Translations under genes and position numbers: made by a program
Origin: Gloeomargarita sp. SKYB120
Lineage (GTDB): Bacteria > Cyanobacteriota > Cyanobacteriia > Gloeomargaritales > Gloeomargaritaceae
Direction: 5' to 3'
Length of the DNA: 64,000 bases
NCBI GenBank assembly: GCA_025062155.1
Contig: JANXAM010000002.1
Coordinates: 62,001 to 126,000 of the forward strand
In this document: positions 47,520-56,067 of the stretch, in pieces
Layout of the letters: every line of letters starts with the position of its first letter
How positions within the stretch are numbered: position 1 is the first letter of the stretch
Notes under the pieces: generated by a model
Seen by the model: the letters and a program-made list of their open reading frames with translations, nothing else
The model's database searches: none
What the model was told of the DNA's origin: nothing

Positions 47520-48556
47520 TGCGGATTGCCATTATCGGTGCAGGGGTGGTGGGCGCGGCGATTGCCTGGGAATTGTCCCACATCTCGGGCTGGGATATCA
47601 CCGTCTATGAGGCACGGTCAGCGCCAGCCCAGGGAGCAACGGCTGCCGCGTTGGGATTGCTCATGGCCGTGCTCAGCGACCGAGGAACGGCGAAACGCCT
47701 AGCCAGCTTACAACGTTATCACGAAATACTCAAAGACAGTAACTTGCCTAGCAATCGGCGGGGACTCTTGCGCTTGTACGACGATGCGCAGACTTGGGCC
47801 AAGGTGATGAAAATGGTCGAGCGCCGGCGTGCACAGGGGTGGTCCCTGGAAGTGTTGACGCCGGCGGATTTGCAGGCCCGCTTTCCGGTGGTACATCCCA
47901 CCGGTTGGGTAGGCGCCGTTTGGTCTCCCCAGGAGTGGCAGTTTCAACCGGTGCCTCTGACGCAGCATTGGTTACAGACGGCCCAGGCGCGCGGGGTTCA
48001 GGTGTCCTACGATACGCCAGTGGTGCAGGTCATCCCAGAGCGGCCGTGGCGGTTGGTGTTGCCCCAGGCGGAAAGGACCTGTGATGTGCTGGTGGTGAGC
48101 GCGGGGTTAGGTTCAACGCAAATTCCTGGGTTAACCGCGCCGTTTCGCTTGGAACCGGTGTTGGGCCAGGCGGTGGCGGTGAGCTGTCCGGAACTGGCGG
48201 ACTATCCAGTGATTTACGGGCGCGACACGGCGATTGTCCCCCAGGCGGCGGGAGTGGTGTGGGTGGGTGCGACGGTGGAATCGCGTACAACGCCGGACCC
48301 AGCGACCTGGGAACAGCTCTGGCAAACGGCGGTGGCCATATGTCCGGTATTGCAGGGCCAGCCCTGGCAGCAGCAGTGGCACGGTTTACGTCCTCATCCC
48401 GTTGGGCACGCAGCGCCGATTGTGCAAGTTGACCCCCACCATCCCCATCTCATTTGGGCCACCGGCCATTACCGCAACGGGGTACTTTTAGCGCCCTGGA
48501 CAGCGCAACAGGTTCGACGGATAATTACTGGTCTGGTGGGTAGCAATCATGGCTAA
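47519..48556 (+). CDS. FAD-dependent amino-acid oxidase (DAO/ThiO-like)
   Basis: 345 residues of the D-amino-acid oxidase/glycine oxidase fold. RIAIIGAGVVGAAIAWELS binds FAD, VLVVSAGLGSTQI is the second FAD strand, and LIWATGHYRNGVLLAPWTAQ is the C-terminal signature. It may be ThiO, which makes iminoglycine for the thiazole of thiamine, but other DAO members cannot be excluded. ATG 47519 overlaps the sbcC stop. Confidence 0.83.
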   Translation: MRIAIIGAGVVGAAIAWELSHISGWDITVYEARSAPAQGATAAALGLLMAVLSDRGTAKRLASLQRYHEILKDSNLPSNRRGLLRLYDDAQTWAKVMKMVERRRAQGWSLEVLTPADLQARFPVVHPTGWVGAVWSPQEWQFQPVPLTQHWLQTAQARGVQVSYDTPVVQVIPERPWRLVLPQAERTCDVLVVSAGLGSTQIPGLTAPFRLEPVLGQAVAVSCPELADYPVIYGRDTAIVPQAAGVVWVGATVESRTTPDPATWEQLWQTAVAICPVLQGQPWQQQWHGLRPHPVGHAAPIVQVDPHHPHLIWATGHYRNGVLLAPWTAQQVRRIITGLVGSNHG

Positions 48557-48703
48557 GGGAGATAACCATTGGTTCCCCGCTGAGACTTGACTATAGGAGA
48601 AGCATCAGAGATGAAGAACCAACTATGACCTTACAACGAAGGAGGGCCTTAGGACTGCGCTCCAAGACCTTTGTGATACGTTGGTGATTTCTCCTTGAAT
48701 TTC

Positions 48704-48801
48704 TATAGCTAAGCACAGAATGTTTGACATGGGTGACGGCTGAAATCCCTGAGCTGCCAGCCCTAATGCCTGTCTTTCTGCAACCAACTGACTGTTTTTA
48801 G
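48704..48801. repeat. 103-bp MITE family, copy 2 (right end damaged)
   Basis: It begins TATAGCTAAGCACAGAATG and is close to copy 5 (55965-56067) through TGACTGTTTTTA. The expected GCTATA at the right end is replaced by GAAAGC, so the last bases are lost or mutated. Confidence 0.75.
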
Positions 48802-48920
48802 AAAGCGGTCGAAAAGTATGAGCAGGCTGGCCTACACTTGATATTCCAATTGAAGGGGTGAAAATCAGCATGGGTGTCAGCACCAAAGGTAAAGTCAAGA
48901 TTGATGTTGAATACTCCTAA
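48802..48920 (+). pseudogene. Possible transposase fragment (ISAzo13-like)
   Basis: A plus-strand fragment between two MITE copies reads KAVEKYEQAGLHLIFQLKG and, in an adjoining frame, GVKISMGVSTKGKVKIDVEY. The latter resembles the 'S-x-D-T-K-x-K-V-x-I' segment of ISAzo13 transposases. Both ends are missing and a stop interrupts it. The assignment is tentative. Confidence 0.4.
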
Positions 48921-48922
48921 TC

Positions 48923-49025
48923 TATAGCTGAGCACAGAATGCTTGACACAGGTAGAAACTGGAACCCTAGATGATCGTGCATTAGCTGTCTCTCAAAGGC
49001 GACAACCTAAATGTTCTTTGTTATA
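48923..49025. repeat. 103-bp MITE family, copy 3
   Basis: Exactly 103 bp from TATAGCTGAGCACAGAATG to TTCTTTGTTATA. The interior is more diverged than in other copies, but the length and the left 30 bases fit the family. Confidence 0.75.
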
Positions 49026-49045
49026 TTCGCTGTAGATGCAACAAC

Positions 49046-49300
49046 TATAGCTAAAATTACAAAACTTGACATAAGCTACGGATAGTTTCATTGACCAAGG
49101 ATTGCAGATTTTCGATTGGACTCACCTGTAGCTTATGCACCTTTTGCTTAATCCGATACCACACCTGTTCGATTGGATTCAAATCGGGTGAATAACTCAC
49201 ACCCAGCCGCTTCCACCGAGATAGTCACCACCCATCATATCCCACCGGCCTTCTTCCCATAATTACATAAACTGCTCGCTGGTCAATGCCGGATGGGTCT
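49046..49300 (-). mobile_element. IS630-type element cut by IS1 insertion
   Basis: It starts with an intact terminus TATAGCTAAAATTACAAAAC and continues with sequence nearly identical to the left part of the element at 19214 (TTGCAGATTTTCGATTG, TGCACCTTTTGCTTAATC, then TTGGATTCAAATC). It stops at TGGGTCTA, where the IS1-type element begins. The transposase remnant (minus strand) has internal deletions. Confidence 0.78.
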
Positions 49301-49355
49301 AGTAGTCCTGTTCTTGTAATGGTTAAAATAGGTGTAGTTGGATTTGAGTGAAACC

Positions 49356-50171
49356 ATGAGTACAGTTACTTGCCCCCGTTGCCAGTCTCAAAAGATTGTG
49401 AAGTACGGTCGTATCCATAATGGAAAACAGCGTTATATCTGCTATAGCTAAGCACACAATGTTTGGCATGAGCTACAACTGGAGACCTTGACGCTTCTTC
49501 CTTGTCCGCCGTCCAAACACGCCAGCTTAAATGTTTTCTGCTATATGACTGCCATCGGCAATTTACACCTGAAGCTAGGAAGAAACATTTCTCAAGCCCA
49601 AAGGCAACTGGTCGATAAAATGTTGTTAGAGCGACTCTCAATTGCCGCCATCTCACGGGTGACTGGCATTTCACAATCTTGGCTGTATAAATATGTAAAG
49701 CCAAAGGCAATTTATACGTCAGAAATGATGGATATTCAGCTCGGTGACGATGAAGAGATAGAGCTGGAATGCGACGAGATAGGGTCGTTTTGCGGCTCAA
49801 AAAAGCATCTCCAGTGGCTCTGGGTAGTTCCCGAGAGGAAGACACGTATGATTGTAGCCGCCTGTGTGGGAGACAGAAGCATAGAGACAGCAAAAAAGTT
49901 ATGGAAGAGAGTGCCGATTGTTTGGCGAAAACGAGCAAAATTTTATACTGATTCTTGGCCAGTTTATCGGCGGGTGATTCCGAAATCTCAACACGAAGTC
50001 GGTGTCAAAGGGAGTGGTAAGACGTCCTTGATTGAGCGCTTCAACAACACGCTTCGACAGCGAGTTAGTCGCTTGACGAGGAAAACTCTGTTCTTTTCTA
50101 AAAACCTAGAAAATCACATCGGCATTATATTCAACTTCATCCACCACTATAATGCATCATTACTTACATAG
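49356..50171 (+). pseudogene. IS1 transposase (InsA zinc ribbon plus InsB), disrupted
   Basis: The InsA part starts at ATG 49356 (CPRCQSQKIVKYGRIHNGKQ) and breaks in the middle of its zinc ribbon at the MITE. If the MITE and one TA are removed, the frame reads on as RYICYDCHRQF, restoring the second Cys pair. The InsB part (open 49488-50171) has ECDEIGSF, YTDSWPVY and TSLIERFNNTLRQR, the DDE catalytic block of IS1. InsA and InsB would need the usual frameshift to fuse. Confidence 0.82.
49443..49545. repeat. 103-bp MITE family, copy 4 (inside IS1 transposase)
   Basis: 103 bp, TATAGCTAAGCACACAATG to AAATGTTTTCTGCTATA, nearly identical to copy 1. It sits at a TA in the IS1 InsA zinc-ribbon codons (TGC-TA-TGACTGCC), with TA duplicated on both sides, as expected for IS630/Tc1-type insertion. 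Confidence 0.9.
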
Positions 50172-50210
50172 CACTACCGATAGCTGGGAAGTCCCTTAAT
50201 TTATGGGAAA

Positions 50211-50607
50211 TGGAGCCGAGCGGAATCGAACCGCTGTCCGCATCGGGTAATGACGTCCTACTCCTTCACAGGCTTAGGTATCTTAACCCAGATACCAGGA
50301 GCCGATTTTGTCCCAAACCGGCAAGGGGTTCACGGTTGAGTCTTAGCTAACAGGCAACCGTGCAAATCCTGTTAGGGCAACCGTTAGGGGGGTACGCTCA
50401 TGGCTTAACGGTGTCACCATGAACGCCTCGAAGTCGGACTAGTCGCTTGACTAGGGACTCTTAGGCAGCCACAACGGCCGCTTTACGAGCAAAAGGAACA
50501 ATGTTGTTCGCACTTACTGGCTTGAGCCTGGATTTACGAGCGGTGCTCACGCTCGGCCTGCATCATAGGATGCGCCTTCGCCGACACGTCGAAGCCATTA
50601 CGGCCCC
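50211..50607 (-). ncRNA. ssrA: Transfer-messenger RNA (tmRNA)
   Basis: About 397 nt on the minus strand. The 5' end GGGGCCGTAATGGCTTCGAC and the 3' end with GGTTCGATTCCGCTCGGCTCCA form the tRNA-like acceptor and T arm; CCA is encoded. The tag frame, resuming at GCG, encodes ANNIVPFARKAAVVAA then TAA, the cyanobacterial type ending in the AA signal for proteases. tmRNA rescues ribosomes stalled on broken messages. It is the one-piece form. It is divergent from the FHA-PrsW gene. Confidence 0.97.
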
Positions 50608-50707
50608 TTGTTCAGCACTCTCTATTGTAGCTTGTGGGAAAAAGGATTGACAGGTTGGAAGTGGGATAGGGAACGCTCCATAATGGAGCAGTAGCAGCTG
50701 GTCAGGG

Positions 50708-51967
50708 TTGCCTGTGAGCGTCATTGTCTTGGAGTGGCAAGAGAATGGGCGCACTCATCGCCGCCAGATGAGCCTGTCTACGCCAACATCCGTCATCCGA
50801 TTAGGGCGCGACCCGAATGTGTGTGACATTGTGTTTACAGACCCGACGGTTTCGGGATTGCAGGCCGAAATTGCCAGCGATGGTCAAGGGGTATTCCTGC
50901 GGTGCTTGCGCGAGTCCAATCCCCCCTGGGTAGATGGGCAACGGTTGGGCGCGATGCCTGTGCCCCTGCAGACTGGGAGTGTGATTCGGTTGGGGCGCAC
51001 GGTGGTCAAGGTGGTGAGCGTGGGCGCTGAACCGGTTGGGGTGGACACAGATTTGAGTCTGAGTCAGTTGATTCCAGTGGTCGGCACTGGCCGGGCCTTG
51101 ACCCGCAAAGCGCATTTGGTGCCGGCAACGGTAGCTGTCATCGGGGTTATCACGCTATTTTCCGCTATCGGCAATCCCCCCCTGTTCAATGCCTGTCTGG
51201 CGTTCTTGCTAGGAGCCGGGGGGTTTTACTTCATTTACCAGCTGTGCGGTAAGGCCAAACCTTGGTGGGCAATGACGTTGGTGGCCCTACTGACGGTGAT
51301 TTTGTTGATTAGTCCGGTTTGGTCTATCTTGGCCTTCATCTTTCGCCAAATTCTGCCGGGCGACATTGACCCTAGCAACCCGAATTTTGCTGCCCAGTTG
51401 ATTTCCCATTTCTTTGGCGCTGGATTGCTAGAGGAATTAATCAAGGCATTACCCATTGGATTGTTTTGGTGGATGGGGTCCTGTCTATCGCCGAGGGCGC
51501 GCTCGCGAATTGGGGTCGTGGAACCCTTGGATGGCATCGTCTATGGGGCGGCGTCAGCTCTGGGCTTTACCTGGCTGGAAACGATGGGGGAATATGTGCC
51601 GGGGATTATTCAGGATGTGGCGCAACAGGCGGGTGAAGCAGCTGGCGAGTTGGTAGGCTTGCAGTTGTTGATTCCCCGTATTCTGGGGTCGGTGGTAGGT
51701 CATATGGCCTACAGCGGCTACATGGGCTATGGCATCGGCTTGGCGGCCCTGAAACCGAAGTACACCTGGATCGTGCTTCCTACTGCCTATGGGGTCGCCG
51801 CCATCATCCACGCCCTGTGGAATGCATCGGGTGCGCTGGGGGTCTGGGCATCAGCCATCGTGGGGATATTGGCCTACATCATGCTCTCGGCGGCGATTCT
51901 AAAGGCGCGGCAGCTTTCTCCCTATCGGGATGAAAATTTTGCAACGACCTTGGCTCGCCGTCCATGA
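50708..51967 (+). CDS. FHA domain fused to PrsW-type intramembrane protease
   Basis: About 419 residues from TTG 50708 (GTG 50714 is the alternative). Residues 1-110 are an FHA domain (IRLGRDPNVCDIVFTDPTVSGLQAEI, PVPLQTGSVIRLGR). After a linker come about eight membrane helices with the PrsW motifs LLEELIKALP, SALGFTWLETMGE, GHMAYSGYMGYGIG and IHALWNASG. PrsW cleaves anti-sigma factors in Bacillus; the FHA part would read phosphothreonine. The ATGA overlap links it with trpE. Confidence 0.87.
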   Translation: MPVSVIVLEWQENGRTHRRQMSLSTPTSVIRLGRDPNVCDIVFTDPTVSGLQAEIASDGQGVFLRCLRESNPPWVDGQRLGAMPVPLQTGSVIRLGRTVVKVVSVGAEPVGVDTDLSLSQLIPVVGTGRALTRKAHLVPATVAVIGVITLFSAIGNPPLFNACLAFLLGAGGFYFIYQLCGKAKPWWAMTLVALLTVILLISPVWSILAFIFRQILPGDIDPSNPNFAAQLISHFFGAGLLEELIKALPIGLFWWMGSCLSPRARSRIGVVEPLDGIVYGAASALGFTWLETMGEYVPGIIQDVAQQAGEAAGELVGLQLLIPRILGSVVGHMAYSGYMGYGIGLAALKPKYTWIVLPTAYGVAAIIHALWNASGALGVWASAIVGILAYIMLSAAILKARQLSPYRDENFATTLARRP

Positions 51968-53454
51968 ACGGGAAAACCGCCGCTGGCGCCTCATGGGAGA
52001 CGTTTCAACGCTTGAGTGAACAGGGGAATTTTGTCCCCGTGTATGCGACGTGGCCAGCAGATGTGGATACACCGGTGTCTGCCTGGTATCGGGTGTGTCG
52101 CGGATGGCCCTACAGTTTTTTGCTGGAGTCGGTAGAGGGCGGTGAACGCATCGGACGCTATAGTTTGCTGGGGTGTGACCCGCTGTGGGTGCTGACGGCC
52201 TGGGGCGATCACTGCGAGCAGGTGTTTCGGGACGGGACCAAGCGGGTGTGGTGCGGGTCGCCGTTCGAGGTCATCCCCCAGTGCCTTGCGCCGTACCAGC
52301 CGGTGTCGTTGCCAGAGTTGCCGCCGGGGTTGGGGGGATTGTTTGGGTTTTGGGGTTATGAACTCATCCGCTGGCTAGAACCGACGGTGCCGGTGGTGGC
52401 GGAAGGTACGTTACCCGATGGTTGCTGGTTGCAGATGGACCACCTGCTGGTGTTTGACCAGGTGCGACGCCAGATTTGGGCGGTGGCCTATGGGGATACC
52501 CGCCACGGCGATATCCGGGCTGCGTATGAACAAGCCCGGGCCAAAGTGCAGGAGTTAATCGCTCGGCTGGAACAACCCCTGACCTCCGAAGTGACTCGCA
52601 TGCGTTGGCAACCCAACGTTAGGACGCTCGACCTTAAAAGTGATACGACGGCAGAAATGTTTCAAACGGCGGTGCGCCGGGCCAAGGACTACATCCACCG
52701 GGGGGACATTTTTCAGGTGGTTCTCTCCCAGGAACTCCGCACCCCCTACACGGGCGACCCTTTTTTGCTCTACCGCTCGCTGCGGCTGGTAAACCCGTCG
52801 CCCTACATGGCCTTTTTCCAATTTGGGGACTGGCAGTTGGTCGGTTCTAGCCCAGAAGTGATGGTCAAGACCGAAGGCCGTCTCGCCACGGTGCGACCGA
52901 TTGCAGGAACCCGTCCACGGGGGGCCACGCCGGAGGAAGATGCGCGTTTGGCCGAGGAATTGCGCACAGACCCCAAGGAGGTGGCTGAACACGTGATGCT
53001 GGTGGATTTGGCGCGCAATGACCTGGGGCGGGTAGCCGAGCGTGGAACGGTGCGGGTGGACGAAATGATGGTGATTGAGCGCTACTCCCACGTGATGCAC
53101 CTGGTCAGCAATGTGGTGGCCAAACTCGCGCCGGAATTCACCGCCTGGGATGCCCTAAAGGCTTGTTTTCCAGCGGGGACCGTCAGCGGTGCGCCCAAGA
53201 TCCGGGCGATGCAGATTATTTATGAACTGGAACACCGGCACCGGGGACCCTACGCGGGCTGCTACGGGTACTACGACTTTGAGGGGCAATTGAACACGGC
53301 CATTACCCTGCGGACCATGGTGGTACATCAAGGTTGGGTGCGGGTGCGGGCAGGCGCTGGTGTGGTTGCCGATTCCGACCCCGAACGGGAATACCAGGAA
53401 ACCTGGAACAAGGCTAAAGGACTGCTGGCAGCCATTGCGGCGCTAGGGGAATGA
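51964..53454 (+). CDS. trpE: Anthranilate synthase component I
   Basis: 496 residues. It makes anthranilate from chorismate with TrpG-supplied ammonia, the first step to tryptophan. The N-terminal regulatory part includes FLLESVEGGERIGRYSLLG (the LLES feedback-binding motif). The C-terminal chorismate domain has RPIAGTRPRGATPEEDARLA, EHVMLVDLARNDLGRVA, AGTVSGAPKIRAM and RAGAGVVADSDPERE. No trpG is adjacent. The start overlaps the FHA-PrsW stop. Confidence 0.95.
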   Translation: MNGKTAAGASWETFQRLSEQGNFVPVYATWPADVDTPVSAWYRVCRGWPYSFLLESVEGGERIGRYSLLGCDPLWVLTAWGDHCEQVFRDGTKRVWCGSPFEVIPQCLAPYQPVSLPELPPGLGGLFGFWGYELIRWLEPTVPVVAEGTLPDGCWLQMDHLLVFDQVRRQIWAVAYGDTRHGDIRAAYEQARAKVQELIARLEQPLTSEVTRMRWQPNVRTLDLKSDTTAEMFQTAVRRAKDYIHRGDIFQVVLSQELRTPYTGDPFLLYRSLRLVNPSPYMAFFQFGDWQLVGSSPEVMVKTEGRLATVRPIAGTRPRGATPEEDARLAEELRTDPKEVAEHVMLVDLARNDLGRVAERGTVRVDEMMVIERYSHVMHLVSNVVAKLAPEFTAWDALKACFPAGTVSGAPKIRAMQIIYELEHRHRGPYAGCYGYYDFEGQLNTAITLRTMVVHQGWVRVRAGAGVVADSDPEREYQETWNKAKGLLAAIAALGE

Positions 53455-53617
53455 CTTTCACCAGGTAGGCCGTTGCGATTGCCAGGCCGCCGATTCCCAG
53501 CCACTGGGGTAGCTCAGGAGCAGGCTGGGTGCTCCCCATCAGTACAACACTCGGCAAAAAGCCAATGACGGCGGGATAGGCGTGCCAAGCGGGTAGGTCA
53601 ATGCCGACTGAATATGG
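53414..53617 (-). pseudogene. C-terminal fragment of a membrane protein
   Basis: An open minus-strand stretch with no start codon encodes about 66 residues of hydrophobic sequence (HAYPAVIGFLPSVVLMG, LGIGGLAIATAYLVKVIPL). The last 41 bases are antisense to the trpE 3' end. It is closed upstream by a stop at 53618-53620 just before the IS630 element, so it looks like the tail of a gene truncated near that insertion. The family is not recognised. Confidence 0.4.
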
Positions 53618-53644
53618 CTAAGGTCACTCAACCCCAACGGCAAG

Positions 53645-54348
53645 TATAGCTAAGCTGACAAAGGTTGACATAGAAGACAGATAGCTTTATCCACGAGAAA
53701 ACGTAGGTTCCGTTTGGTTAAACTCCACGCATGGTTGACCCACCGTTTTATCAATCGGATTCAAATCGGGTGAATATCTCGGTAAATAAACCAAGCGACA
53801 CCCAGCCGCTTCCACAACCTGTCTCACCGCCTTATCGCTGGTAAAAGTCTCTCACTTAACCATCGGGTAGTGGCCTATCCAAGTAGTAAATGGTTCCATC
53901 ACACGCCCTGATTAGTAAGCCACCATAATGCTAATTCGTTTTTCGGCGCTCAACTATATTCATCAATATCCCAGTAATCCACACCAGATTGGTTCATATA
54001 GACCACCCGCTCTGATGGTATCTGCTGGATTAACCCGCAATAGACCTGTCGCTCTTAGAAATACGTTTTTTTTGTGGGTATAGCCTATCTTTTGCAGGGC
54101 CTTAACTCACACCGAATCAAGCGGCCATCTCCCGTTAATCTACAAACCGCTGAAATGCTTATGACGATGGCCCTTCTGATAGCCTTCCTTCAGCGTTGTA
54201 CCGTTCGACAGCTGACGTTTAGGAACTGACTGACTTCCATGATGGTTTCTACCGCCTTATTGCGCAAATCATAGTTATATAGTCTGGGCACTTTCTCACT
54301 CCCTAGCAACGCGTTCATTATATGACAATCTTAAAAAGCTTGGCTATA
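53645..54348 (-). mobile_element. Decayed IS630-type element with terminal repeats
   Basis: 704 bp from TATAGCTAAGCTGACAAAGG to AAAAAGCTTGGCTATA. The ends are inverted repeats (TATAGCTAAGCT against TATAGCCAAGCT, 11 of 12, with similarity continuing inward). The minus strand shows transposase remains: a helix-turn-helix (MPRLYNYDLRNKAVETIMEV) and LVYLPRYSPDLNPID, separated by stops and shifts. The truncated copy at 20014 belongs to the same subfamily. Confidence 0.82.
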
Positions 54349-54358
54349 ACTTGCCCGC

Positions 54359-54557
54359 TCGTAGGATGACCAAGCGGGTGACGGGCTAGCCCTCCGGGAC
54401 AAGGCATTGATGCGCCGCTACGGTATCCGGTTGCAAAGCCCTAGCCATTGCCTCCAGGGCTGCGAAAGGAAGACCCGCCAGCGCTGTCGAAGTCTGAAGC
54501 CATACCAGGCGCTCGTCAACTGATTCCCAAGATAGACGTACTACCGGCGGTATGATA
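54359..54557 (-). pseudogene. Cyclic-nucleotide-binding-like domain fragment
   Basis: The minus strand reads ESVDERLVWLQTSTALAGLP, then AALEAMARALQP and QCLVPEG, then a stop codon, then in the same frame PVTRLVILRAGKL. This is the first half of a CAP/cNMP-binding jellyroll with one in-frame stop, cut off where the IS630 element ends at 54348. A remnant of a regulator or of a membrane protein with a cNMP domain. Confidence 0.5.
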
Positions 54558-54577
54558 GGCTGGGGGCGGAGTGATCC

Positions 54578-54918
54578 ATGCTCGTTTTTCAAGTGGATAA
54601 GATTGTTGAAACCCTGGCGGCGCTGGGAGTACCAGGTTTGGTGCTGTTGGTAGCTAGGCAGGTGCGGCGGCCATGACGACTGCGTTAGCGGTTTTGGGGG
54701 GACCCTTGGGAATGATAAGCGGCATTGGCATTTTGGGCCTTCTGGGGTTGATAACAAAAGGATTGGCGGACTACGGCTTTGAGCGGTTATCTCAAAGCAC
54801 GGTTGAAGCTTTGAGAAAGCAGGGCAAATCCAAAGAAGAAATTGCTAGGGAGATTGACAGCTATCCCATCTCTTACAAACTGAAACTCAAGATTAAGGAT
54901 TACTTGCAGCAACTTTAA
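54578..54918 (+). pseudogene. Glycine-rich small membrane protein, frame broken near 54650
   Basis: Two overlapping small frames appear to be one gene. The first (54578-54676, 32 codons) starts MLVFQVDKIVETLAALGVPG, LVLLVA and stops. The second (54673-54918, open, 81 residues) continues TTALAVLGGPLGMISGIGIL, then a charged helix with GKSKEEIAREIDSYPISYKL. In its frame the bases before ATG 54673 read AGAAA, continuing the helix after one stop. A small indel around 54645-54665 is the likely lesion. The 81-residue part could still be made alone. Function unknown; glycine-zipper helices suggest a membrane protein. Confidence 0.6.
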
Positions 54919-54920
54919 GC

Positions 54921-55496
54921 ATGACAACGACTCAAGACCAACCCCTGCGAACCTTTCTGGCCATTCCCCCTGATCCCACAGCGCGAGAGTATTTGACCAT
55001 TTATCATGAGCGTTTGACCGCGCAAGCATGGAGTGAACAGGTACGCTGGGTAAACCCTGAGCAATGGCATTTGACCGTGCGATTTTTTGGGAATTTACGC
55101 CCAACCCAAGTAGCAACACTAATCCAATTGTTGAACCAAAAATTGTCTTTTAGCGCCCTACCCCTAACACTGACTCAACCCAGTTTTTTACCGAACCAGC
55201 GACAACCCCATGTGATTGCCTGTCGTGTCCCGACCACAGAAGGATTACAAAACTTGGTGAACTGTACAGAAAACTGCGTGCGGGCCTTGGGTTTGCCGCA
55301 AGAAAAACGACCCTTTCGGGGGCACATTACGTTAGGCCGTTTGCGGAATAAGGCCACACTGCCAACTAGCATTATTGATATTGATCAGGAACAGAGTGCT
55401 GCGTGGCAAGCCAATAGGCTCGTGCTTTACCAAAGTGCCTTGACTCCCCAAGGTTCCTACTACCAGGAATTAGCCGCTTGGTCGCTGGGGAGTTAA
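54921..55496 (+). CDS. thpR: RNA 2',3'-cyclic phosphodiesterase
   Basis: 191 residues of the 2H phosphoesterase family (ThpR, formerly 2'-5' RNA ligase). Both catalytic HxTx motifs are present, HLTVRFFG near residue 50 and HITLGRLR near residue 135, with FLAIPPDP at the N terminus. It opens 2',3'-cyclic phosphates on RNA ends. GC content is lower than the core genes, as in its small upstream neighbour, so the two may have arrived together. Confidence 0.87.
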   Translation: MTTTQDQPLRTFLAIPPDPTAREYLTIYHERLTAQAWSEQVRWVNPEQWHLTVRFFGNLRPTQVATLIQLLNQKLSFSALPLTLTQPSFLPNQRQPHVIACRVPTTEGLQNLVNCTENCVRALGLPQEKRPFRGHITLGRLRNKATLPTSIIDIDQEQSAAWQANRLVLYQSALTPQGSYYQELAAWSLGS

Positions 55497-55519
55497 ATTT
55501 CTAATCTAGGCCTGATGCG

Positions 55520-55557
55520 CCCCTAACCAACGCCAAGCTGTTATTGGTTAGTTGGGG
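55520..55557. other. Inverted repeat after thpR
   Basis: CCCCTAACCAA (55520-55530) pairs with TTGGTTA (55544-55550) and GGGG (55554-55557) around a 13-nt loop with a 3-nt bulge. No T-run follows on the plus strand, so it may be a weak terminator, an mRNA 3' stabiliser or a chance repeat. Confidence 0.45.
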
Positions 55558-55605
55558 GTAAAAAAACTACTGGAGCTTAGACAACGTAGTTCGGACACCT
55601 GGACG

Positions 55606-55964
55606 CGGTAGCCCTGTTCTTGTAATGGTTAAAATAGGGGTAGTTGGATTTGGGTGAAGCCATCAGTACAATTACTTGCCCCCGTTGCCGGTCTCAAAAT
55701 ACTGTGAAGTACGGTTATATCCATAATGGAAAACAGCCATCGGCAATTTACGCCTGCAGCTGGAAAAAAATACTTTTCTGGAGCACAAAGGCGACTTGTT
55801 AGAGCGACTTTCAATTGCCGCCATCTCACGGGTGACTGGAATTTCACAATCTTGGCTGTATAAATACATCAGAAATGATGGATATTCATCTCTGCGAAGA
55901 TAATACGACGAGATATGGTTGTTTTGCGGCTCGAAAAAGCATCTCCAACGGCTCTGGCTGGTTC
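55606..55964 (+). mobile_element. IS1-family remnant (5' part)
   Basis: It shares the left end CCTGTTCTTGTAATGG and the transposase start with the element at 49299 (ACTTGCCCCCGTTGCC). The zinc-ribbon region has a 20-base deletion where the other copy holds its MITE, further deletions follow, and the sequence ends at a 103-bp MITE. The start codon is lost (ATC). Not functional. Confidence 0.78.
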
Positions 55965-56067
55965 TATAGCTAGGCACAGAATGTTTGACATGGGTGACAG
56001 CTGAAATCCCTGAGCTGCCAACTTCAATTCCTGTCTGTCTGCAACAAACTGACTGTTTTTAGCTATA
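55965..56067. repeat. 103-bp MITE family, copy 5
   Basis: Exactly 103 bp from TATAGCTAGGCACAGAATG to TGACTGTTTTTAGCTATA. It separates the IS1 remnant from the broken response regulator and truncates both. Confidence 0.85.

Larger units (their letters stand above)
49299..50175 (+). mobile_element. IS1-family insertion sequence interrupted by a MITE
   Basis: The left end (CCTGTTCTTGTAATGGTTAA) is shared with the remnant at 55606. The element encodes an IS1-type transposase in two frames and is split by the 103-bp MITE at 49443-49545. No matching inverted right end was found before ssrA, so that end is diverged or lost. Its last bases come within about 40 bases of the ssrA 3' end. Boundaries are approximate. 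Confidence 0.8.

Noticed and set aside
54386-54757. A 123-residue minus-strand gene
   Set aside because: Only its last ~50 codons resemble a cNMP-binding domain, and the rest is antisense to the small membrane protein at 54578; treated as a fragment.
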